Of a DNA stretch of 64,000 bases, positions 48,947-60,015 are shown in pieces (the first letter of the stretch is position 1; each line of letters opens with the position of its first letter). The translations under genes were made by a program, and so were the position numbers. The stretch lies in NCBI GenBank assembly GCA_025618425.1, contig CM046851.1, positions 9,572,167-9,636,166 of the forward strand, in the 5' to 3' direction. This DNA comes from Heliocidaris tuberculata (Eukaryota > Echinodermata > Echinoidea > Camarodonta > Echinometridae). The notes under the pieces were generated by a model. It was not told where the DNA came from. It saw only the letters and a list, made by a program, of their open reading frames with translations, and searched no databases.

Positions 48947-51081
48947 AATATAGTCACGGTAAGAACATTTATATTCTGATCATTTTCACAGCCCAAGGCT
49001 CTACAAGAGATGCTAGCAGTCTGTCAGCCTCAACAAGAGCCAAGCGCAGAGACTGCGGATAACATGACCCAATGTGAACAGGTTCCCGTGCAGGAAGGAG
49101 AGGCACAGACTGACAATGTACAGGTATGCTTGATTGGTTTGTTCACATTACAAGGGTGCTCCTCTTGTCCAACTACAGGTAGTTGTGTTGTTGCTACACT
49201 TGCCTGAATACCAGTATTACCTGTCTCAATCTTTTGGAGAAATGAAGTAAAATTAAAGTGATGCTCTATATGCTTTGATATCCAGCAGATAATGTCATAT
49301 TTATTTATTTATTTCAGCCTGTGTCAGGGGTCTAACCAGACAAGTAGGTTCATGACATGTGAAGTATCTTCTTGTAGTCTCTTTTGATTTTAACTCTGAG
49401 CACAGAAGTTGTAAAGTACGAAGACAATTGATTATGGGATGGAAAAGGGGATGGTGAAAAAAAGAAGAGAGGAAATAGATTAAGGAAACAGAAAAAGAAG
49501 GACCTAAAGACAGAGAAAACAAAACCTTAACAGTGAGGTGAAGAAGAGGAAGGGTGAAGGAGTGAGAGAAGAGAAACATGAAAAGACCAACAAGAAAATT
49601 GTAAAAACAAGCACAAATTTATCTAAAAAATAATCAGAATGGAGATGAATAAAAGTAAGAAATACAGAAATATACAGTCCTCAGCAGTGGTGGATATTAG
49701 ATCTTGAAATAAATTTTTAAATATTATACTAATCACATTTTATTCCCATGGACCTCTTTATCTGCTTTAGATTCACTTGTTCTCATTCCCTACTTCTGTT
49801 AATGTCATTATATTAGAAATTTTCATGCAAAGCTAAAAACTGTTTCTCATGACTGTTCCTATCAGACTGTTTGGTGCTTAGCTCTGATGAAAAAAGTATT
49901 GAATTACACATGGGAGATGACAGCGGAAAACAACAAATCCCTGTTCAAAATTGTAATCATTGTAATCAGTCCATGATGGGATCTGTAACTGTGAGATTGG
50001 GTAGAATGAAGTAAACAAAGTCATAAACAAAACCATGAAAAACAGAGATTTAGCCAAATCATGTACAGTCATGCACAGTGTAGCCAAATCATGGTATGAT
50101 TATGTTTGATTTTGCTCATTGTGTAACATACTTCTTTTTTTATGCCTATGGGGAAAAGTGTGGATGATTCTTGTAAAATATTGCTAACTAGATTTCAGAA
50201 ACTTGTAAATGTTACAGATCTTGTGTAACTTAAAGACACAAACTTAAAGAATGTATTCACTAACGTTCACAATGAACCTTAATAGTACCATAGACAAATA
50301 TAAATCACAGTCAGTAGCAAGATTTTGTGGCAACACTTTCACATTCTCAAAATGTAGAATTGTTGGAGGAAATACATGTTATTCAGTTTGATACTGTTGA
50401 TCTGTTGATGAAAAAAATCATTTTACTAGCATTATCTCTTCTTTTTCATATTTTCATCTAGGGTGTTACAAAGGTATCTGCACCAACACGTGAAGCGTCA
50501 TCACAGAGTGAGGGTATACAGAGAGCGGATAGGGCAGTTCAGAGTGATGTGACTTTCACTGTAAGTATCAGCATGTTTTGCACAAGTTGGGAATTACAGG
50601 ATATTGATCTTAATTATTCCGATCAACATAATGTTCCGAAATGTTCATTCATTCCTTCAGAGTTTTTTTCATTCTTCTTGTTTGTTCCATCCATCTTTAG
50701 TTTTCTCCCCTTTTCATATACATGTATTCTTTGTCTCTCTCTGCTTTACTTCTACCCTTTCTTCCATTGTGTACATCTGTGACACTTCTATTCCACCCAT
50801 TGTTCTCCTCCATCCCACCTCTTTCTTTCTCTCTCTTTCTCTCTCTCTCTTTCTCTCTCTCTCTCCCACTCCCACTTTCTCTCTCTCTCTCCCTCCCACT
50901 TTCTCTCTCTCTCTCCCTCCCACTTTCTCTCTCTCTCCCTCCCTTCTCTCTTGTTTTCTCTACCCCCTCGCAGTCTCTCACTTTTTCTCTCCCTCTCTCT
51001 CTCTCATTTTCTATGTCTCTCTCTCATTTTCTATGCCTCTCTCTGTCATTTTCTATGCCTCTCTCTCTCTCATTTTCTATG

Positions 51082-51118
<37 letters not shown>

Positions 51119-54100
51119 CTATGCCTTTCTCTCTCTCTCTCTCTCTCTCATACATTTTTCTTATATTTTGTTATCACCTTCATCTGCTCTTCTCTTTTCC
51201 TTCCTGTTTTATTTTTACCATTGGTGCATCCTTTGGCAAAGAAAATGTATCTGAAAACAAGTTTGTTCTTGTACCTATAATACTCAGGTAACAATCCTCT
51301 TCATAGAGATACAAAAACCAACTTGTTTTGACAGGAAAGGAACCAAGGACTAATCCCTCCTCTATTTTCCACATTGTCTTTTATTTGCCTCCATCTCCCT
51401 TTGCAATCATCCTTGTCGATCCGTGGGGACGCTGTCCACGTTGTTATCGGTAGGCCTTCGGTCGTCTGTCATTCTGTCTTGCCCGTTTCCTTCTCAACGT
51501 GTCAGTGGAATCGTATTCGTAAACAGGAAGATTCTGTCAAATAACTCAGTTTGAATTTATTCTGCATCTTTCCCTCCGGAGTGGGACGGATTTTAGGCAA
51601 ACCAAATTAAAGAGACTTCCGTACAGTGCTATGCGAGCTGAACAGGGGATGCGGTGAAGTTGAGACGAGAATAAAAGCAAGGTTCCCCGAGAACAAAAAT
51701 AGATATCAAAATGATAGTTGCATGTGAGTCATTTGAAAAGTGAATAATGCAAGGATTTCTGTGATTGGTTATTACAGACTTCAGATATATGCAATGAGGA
51801 GTTTACGTTGCCTTTGATAGATTGTCTGATACGATAAACCAACATATATGTAGGATTTATATTCCACCTCACTGTTTATGTCTATTCCTCATACCGAGCA
51901 TTATTGCAGTCACCAATTATGCACTAATGACATCCTCTGTATAACCAGTAACTTTAAATTCCTACACTACCATCTGCTCTCCATATTGTGAATAGGAATC
52001 TTACATGAACTTTTATAAGTCAAACTTTTTTAGTCTTTTAGTTACATTGTTTCTTTTGGCACGCAACATCTTTCATGTGAAAAAAAAAAACCACTCACAA
52101 TTCATGTTCGGGGTGGAGATGTTAGGAAGGAAACCTGACTTTTATCTTGTTATATGTTTATGAACAGAATATTGATGTAAATCAATGAAGCTTGATAAAA
52201 TCCAATTCAATTCAATTCAATTCATGAAAATTACGTGGTATCTTTGACCGGATCCACTGCAGTTCTCCCCATCTCTTGCATAAAAGATTTCAGTTTAAAT
52301 CCTTTCATGTATATGAATAAGTCCCCAGTGATAAAAAAAATCAAATGATTTGGCAGGATATTCATATGGAACTAAAAGGGTTTATATGAATGATTATCAG
52401 AGATGCTAATTATTACAAGGTACCAAGTTAGGCAGAAATTAGTGCAGGAATAGCATGTGACTTGCACATCCCAACACATTCTTTAGTGCCATTGATTGCC
52501 AATTAAAAACTTCCTTTGTCTGTACAATTTGTCTATGGGATTATGGGATAAATAGGGAGGGATGTCTAGAAAGAAAAATAAAGTGAAATGAATTAGTGTT
52601 AAGTAGAGAGAAAGCGAACAAGAAGGGGGCACAAGACAAAGAGTATAACTAAAAAAACCATTATGAAGTGGAGAGAACCAGACAAAAATAAAGATAAAGA
52701 GACAGCTCCTTGTTGAAAGTGATGTAGAGAAAATGGTTAGGGGAGCTGTTGAGGGTGTTAGAGAGGCAAACAAATTGTAGGAAGTTGGCTAATTTTTTAA
52801 TCTGCACGGGTACCTGCGGTTTTACGACTGGCTGGAAATTGACACAAAATTAATGAATGGGAAATAGGATAAGGGAACATTGTTGAGGTTTATTGTATAA
52901 CTATGGCAGAGGAATGTCTCTTTGTGATTATGTGAGTAGCAAATAATGATTTTTATTACAATCTTGGACTATTTTTAAGAACAGTTGAAAAGGAAAGAAC
53001 TGAAATACATAGGGAGATATGCTTCAATCAGCATTTATGATTTTACCCTTTGTTAATAAATTGAGTGAGAAAGATAGCAGTTGGACATCCATGTTGGTAG
53101 TTTAAAAAGTTGCATTGATATGCAAACAGGAAATTCAAGATATCATCGGGTTAGATAGCAAATGTTTTCTTTCAGCAGATGTAGCTTGATATAGTAGTCA
53201 GCTGAGAGCCATAAGGGCATTAAATCTATGTAAAATAATATGAATAGCACCCTTCTGGCTCTTGGCAGATGGTATATCATGCTGGTGAAAATGGGAACAA
53301 AGTCAAATGTGATACAAATTCTCTTTCTTTGAGTGTTTTTAGGTCACTGTTGATAGGAACTGTCACTTAGATGAAAAGATTACAAAGCTGACATCTGGAA
53401 GCCATACTAGCCCATCAAAACGTTTACGTGCGTGCTCTGAATTTCAGCACAAGATCCCACAATAAATGTAACTAAGTCATAGATCAAATCATTTTGAACC
53501 TGTCACTAACTTTGTTTGAATACAATGAAATCTGCAGTGGAACCCAAATTTATTAATGCCCAATTTGAAATATCTAGCCTGGAGCCAAAATTTATTGTCT
53601 TCTACCACCCCTCATCATGTATCTGGCCTTTGGCCTATCTTCACATGCAAGATTATGAATCACACCATGTCTTCTATCATCAACACTTTGCCATTTTTTT
53701 TTTCTTTTAGGTCTTGCCACAAGTCTGTCATAACTCTCCTTAAAGACTTATGTCCTGTGAGGAATTCAAGAATGTTGAATGTGTAGTCATAGTGACTTGG
53801 GAGAAAAGGAAACACTGTTCTTTTGATCAAGAGTTATTTTGAGTTGAATTCCTAAACTAATTTCAAATCCATGGTTTTATCTCATTTTAAAGAATGATAA
53901 ACTAAGGACAAACTTCAAACAGAGGGACAGAGACAGAGACAGATAGATAAAGTGAGTGAGGGAGAGGGAGAGAGAGAGAGAGAGAGGGGGAGAAAGAGAG
54001 TAAAACAATGTTTCTTGGAAAGTGAATTTGTTTTTGTCAGCCATTAAAATATGCTGCATCATTGATATGCTTGCAGCAGTGTCTCACCTAACCAGCATAA

Positions 54101-57100
54101 TGTCATGACTGTGGAATAATTTCAAACTTAAACTTTCCAGCAAAATTTTTAAAAGAATTGAGCTCAGACTGTAATAAATTTGAATGGATTCAAAGGCTCT
54201 GCATTGTCTCTTTGGACATAGATGGAGACTTCACTTACGTATTATCTGCAAAATGAAAACATCTTCAGTAATCTGGCATCTGTGATCACTTCCCTCAAAG
54301 TGCAGGCAAATTATTTTTATTATCGTATTTGGTGACAGGCGTTACACGAAGCAAAAAAAAAGAAGAAAAAGTCCAAATATATGAGAATTTGATAAGCGTT
54401 GGTTGCCACGGAAACTAATGGATCAACTTCCATGTGATGAGTGTGAGGATGGTGAAACATGTGATTAGTGGCCCAGTTTTGGTTCATTCTACACCCATGT
54501 AGCCAACAGGGAGGGTTGACTCATGTTACCCCCGATCAAACTAGGGGTGCTATCATGCTCTCGGCAAGGTTAGGGAAAGAATCAGTGTTTCCAATTTTGT
54601 CTCCTAGTTTTCCTTTAAGCAGGGCTTGACACTTATAAAGGTCTGGGATGTATGGGTGCCTGAACGCTAATTTTGGACCAGTATAATTTCGACATGTTTT
54701 CATTTTGATATTTCAATCTCGATGCCCTACAAAAAAAAAAAAATTAGTGTGGGTCCCTGTGTAGGAGTGACCCCTTCATCGCTCTGTAGGTCGGAAGCCC
54801 CCCTCACTTTAAAATGATTGTAAGCCATAGTTTATTGAAAGCTTGCACATGTACCACTTACCAAGTTTGGTACTAAAACCAATCTATATGGTCACTCCAT
54901 TTATATTTTTTTATGTGACATAGTGTTTTAAAATTTGACAAATGACAAATAAAAACTGTCACTTCCCGATTAAAAGTACAAGCCATCAGGGGCTGGTCAC
55001 CATGGCAAGTCAGAGGGGCAAGAAAAACAAAACATGATAGCAAAAGGGCATGGCTAAAGCGGCCTCACTATTTGCCATCTTGAGAGGGGCACTGCAGCCA
55101 TTGTGTACTAGGGCATCATGGCAAAATGGACTGTGGCCCCTGAGGTTTTCGAGGCCTCGGGGGTCATTTGAGGCTTGAAAGTTGATGACATGTTCACTTC
55201 CAAAAGGTTTTACTTCCTCTGACTTGTGTCATGTATAGATGGAGCATGCTATCTTTAAACACTAGGTGAACAGTAACATTTTTGTAGAAATAAAGGAATT
55301 CATGTCGTATATAATTTATCATAAACTTGGAAATGTATTTTATGATGGGTCTTGGGACTAATTACTCATTGGATTGCTGTCTGCAGTGATTTCGGCATCC
55401 GCGCTCTGGTCTTCGGTGGACTTAAGATCACTTCATCTCAAGTTCCGTGAAATCTTCTTACTTGATTATTAGCTTGGGATGTTAGTCATTGATTGCGTGT
55501 CGACAGCAGTTAGGATATTAATGGATTCTGCATGGACCGAAATAAGGCAAAAATCAGTTTTAGGCTGACTGAAGTTTAGTCATATGTATTTATTTTGGTA
55601 TTTCTGTTCTATCTCTATTTTAGAGCTCTTCAGGGATAATTCATTAATGAGGCATCTTCTATAGCACAAAATGTTCTTTAAAGACTTCAAATGGAAGTAT
55701 TAGAACTTTCATTTCAAGCTTTTTATTAATCCCATTTTCCATCATGTATTAAAGGGATTTAAGTGAATTGCCTTTTGTAGACCCCTTTGATAATGGATCA
55801 AAGGTTTATTATATAATTTGATTGTTTTTAAAAAAAGCTGGACAATATTTTGAGAAATTTCATATTCTAAGTGAACCTCAGCTAAAATTCTTGTAAATGT
55901 TGAAAAACAGCACTTTTAAAAAAAGAAATATGCCTTGAATTATCATGTAAATACAATATATAGTAAATAAGACTATTCTCACAATTCCTACTTCAGGAAT
56001 ATACAATTAATAGGGCACAACTTTGAAGATCAGGCAATAATCTCAAAATGGGTACATTTTGAAGGGCCTCAGAAAGTTAATTTGGACATTGTTTGATGAT
56101 GGTATGTTATACCATATTTTGAGATTCTTATGAGAACTTCAGGCTTATTTTTTCATGTAAATGCAGATTGTGCAGTCAATCTTTAATATCTAAATGGAGC
56201 AAAATTTCTTCTTTAAGAACTTTTAAAGTAAGTTGGTGAGCAATGTAATTAAATTTGGTAGAGGCATCGTGGTGTGTTTATTTGTCCCTGTATGTTGAGA
56301 TATTCTTGGCATGGATAAAAGAGACAATTAAGGACGTTACTCATAGAAGGCTGTCTGAACTTTTGTTCGAGTCTCTTTTAAGATCTTAATGTGAAGACCA
56401 CACCAAGTGATGTTAAAAGGGGCAGAAGTTTGGAGCACAGCTCCTCACATGGCTTTCATATCCGGTAGACCATCATGTAGAAATGTTACTCATCTCACTC
56501 ATGTTGGTAAATATAGCATTGAGAGCAACAGATGTCCAGAGCAAAAATTAAGGAGAAATGAAAATTTTATCAGTTTAAGTAAATTTTTGTTTTTGGTAAT
56601 TTTGAGAATCAGCAGATGTTCAGAGCTATACTAAGACAAGACTCATATTACATCATTTTTCTTTTGTCTGAGAACTCGTGCAACATTGTATTAACATTAT
56701 CTTTTCTTTGTGTTTCATTGCTCTAATGATGTGGTTAAGATATGAGAAGGAATTTTATGGCAGCTGCTATGTATCATGTGTGTGGCATTTATGAATGGAA
56801 CAGTCGGTCGGAGTCTAGATTTGCAGGTTATTTCTGAGAACTATGGCAACAGATGCAATACTGAAAAATGTTTATTGATTCTCAAATATTTGTATGAAGA
56901 CTCTGTTGAGACAAGAAATATTCTGCTGAAGATCCACAGACTACAGTTATTAAAAACATGTCATCCTCAGCTGACTGTAGGGGGGGGGGGGGGGGGGGCG
57001 TGGCTTCTCAATCCATGTTCATAAGTGTGAAGGTTCGTAGTCGAGTGGTTTGAGCACTTGACTGGAGATGCAAAGGTCATGGGTTCTATCCCCGGCACAG

Positions 57101-59973
57101 CACTATTATCCTTTGGTAAGACATTAGTCTGCATTTGCCTCTCCATATCCAGGAGGAAAATTGAGACCTGGTACGATGACGAAAGCCCTTGTGATAGTAA
57201 TGGCCGTATGCCCTCATGGTGACCATATGATAGGAATACTCCCCAGGAAGTGGAGATGATGCACACATTGTATGCGTGAATGAATCCAATGACCAGGGTT
57301 ATAATGAAATCTTTAGAGCACTTTATAGAGACTTTATAATTGCTGATTTATTATTAGTATTAGTATTAATAATTTTCAGAAGGGTAGAAAGCTATATTAG
57401 ACAATTATAAAATAAGAGTGGGTATTTGGTAGGATTTTAAAAGTCTGCCCAATTTTTCATTATTCAGGGAAGGGTGATGGCATTTTCTTGATGCTTACCT
57501 TTTTAATTGTTTAGTTGTTTGTGTTGTTTTGGTGTTTTTTGCTTCTTTTTTTTTTTGGGGGGGGGGTGGGGTGACCCTTGCTCTTCCTGTATAAAGTTTC
57601 TTTCATATTCCAGATGCATTTAGATCTGATGAGTATAGGAGTAAACTTTAAAGGTTTAGCTTGTTTCTTCCATCCATTATCTTACATGATGACAAGATGA
57701 GGGAATCACATGTGTTGTGATACACTCAGTTAGAGTAGCCGATATCCCAAGGTAAAAAAAAAAAAAAAAAACCTGGGTGGTTTAGGAAAATTCGCTCTTG
57801 ACCGAAACTACAAAATGAGCAAATATGAATGAAATAAAAGCCCCTGTTAAAAGAATTCTTGTCAATTTGCAGTGCACAAAATCAGTGAATGTACTAGATT
57901 GGCTTTTAACTTAGCTCTAGTTCAGAGATAAGAACTTAATTCCAACCCTTACTCAACCCAAGACATGTCTGTGATTTGGAGAGATACTATCACACTATTG
58001 TGTAGTTTTGTTATGATTTGATTCAATAATGAAGGCAAGGCAAAATTGGTAGCAAAAGTAGTAATTTCAGTCTTGCCAAAAAGAAGTTTATGGGTCCTCA
58101 ATCCATTTGGTCACCTGACACAGATATATTGTAGTATGGTATGGATTAATTTGCTCTATATGCCCATATTGTGTTTTTTCTAGAAAACAGAGTTCGTGTG
58201 CATTCTACATAAATGCAACATGATATTGTCTGGTGTGATTTTTAAGTGCTACTTTAATATGGGACCTATACAGTAGGCCCCCGTACGTGAAAAATTGCCA
58301 ACATTGTACAAACCATGTATGCACAAAGAAATGTTTAAAAGACATTTCGTGCATCAAGTATATCATCTGCTTAGAGCCAGAAAGATTTAAAGAGAAGTTG
58401 AGTTCTGGGAAAGGTGAAAAATAATTTGTGAGCTATCTCATTCCATTTAGTCAGTTTGGAAGAACATCATGGTAGAAATGTCCCCAGAAAAGGATTGCTC
58501 TTCAAATGCTGTCATTTTTGAGATATGTTTGGGCCGAACATTTATGCCACATGTCTGTGTAGTCCCATATACCCATTTACGTGACAGTGCATGTGCTTTT
58601 GCAGCAAGTTTGGGTCAATTTCTTATCATTTTGATGATTCCAAAACTTCACAGTATACACCAATTCTCAAGTATACAGGATCAACCTTTCCCAATTGATT
58701 TGAGATGGTTCTTTTACAGTGTAATCCCATGACCAGAACTCAACTTTATCTTTAACTCTGTGTAAAGACATATGAGTAAACGTCCTTGTTCTCAGCAGAT
58801 ATGAAATAATGTTAACAGTTAAACTATGTAAAATTAAGAGATTCTAAATAACCAGTACTCATGCCAGGTCTACTGAAAATTTGGAATGGATATATGGTAA
58901 AGAGTGGTTGAAATGTGGCACAATCTAAATACAGGTGTTGCAAAAAAAAAGAGAATTTTAAAAAAATCTATACATAATTGGCCTGCGCATGAGTGCTTTA
59001 ATTCATTCCTTTTAACAATGCATTCTGTGTACTTGTAAAATTTGATTCATATGTAATTGTTCATAATGCAAGGTTATCGATTTGCTAATTGTACAGTAAT
59101 ATCCCAAAGACATGGCATGTCTCTCATAAATGCAAACTATATAATTGCAGGCTAGCATGTGTGTAGCGGGAATTACTGTGCACTTATTAATTATTGTTGT
59201 GTTATCACATGCATATGTGAAAAGAAATGTTAGTATTTGAAGTATGATCATGAGACTGTTAATAATATAAACATTGATTGATTGATTGCTCTTAGTACTG
59301 AGACTGAATATGCAGAACTGAACATCTATTTATTTGTTTGTTCCATGCATAATCCTCTCAAATTTGGCAGCTCAAAGCACAAAAATTGTAGCTGCAAATA
59401 TTTTTTGTTCATGCAATGAAGAGAAAACAAGTAACATCTGAAGTTGATAATTGTGTCAGCTAGTTCTGATGCGTCATATAGAGATTCAACTAACTTTATC
59501 GTGATTCTGTCATCTTTCTCCTAAAAATGAAATGATATGCATCTCTCTTAACTAATAACATCAGCATGTGCTGTGTGTCATAATGTTTTGCTGTAAAGAT
59601 AAATGTGAGATGAAGGTGTATGTACAAAGATCCTCCATATAGTTGTCATTATGTTTAATGAATTTGTACAGATCTGGGATGACAAATGGTCTCCGGACAA
59701 TTCTGCTTTGATTCCAAACACTGTTTCCAATCAAGTGTGTTGATCGTTGGACAGCAGTGAGTTGCAGTTTTTTTGTATTCCTGCTTACAATCAAAGGCAA
59801 AAATGAAATAAATTCTGCCAGGGTTGGCAAAAAAATTGGCGCTGATTGAAAACCACTGATTTTGAATATGTTAAAATCAGTGTTTTAAATCTATTTTTTC
59901 ATATTAATTTCATTTGAATCACACTTTTAAATAAGTTGTCTAAAAATTGCCAACCCTGATTACTTTATCTCTC

Positions 59974-60015
<42 letters not shown>

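Noticed and set aside
50604..51291. Three overlapping forward ORFs up to 216 codons and reverse arginine/glutamate ORFs
   Set aside because: Translations of the CT minisatellite following the fourth CCSER-like exon.
53343..53465. Treating this as the true C terminus of the CCSER-like protein
   Set aside because: Kept only as a low-confidence alternative, because the 61320 exon has both sites and phase, and the family is expected to have a C-terminal coiled coil further on.
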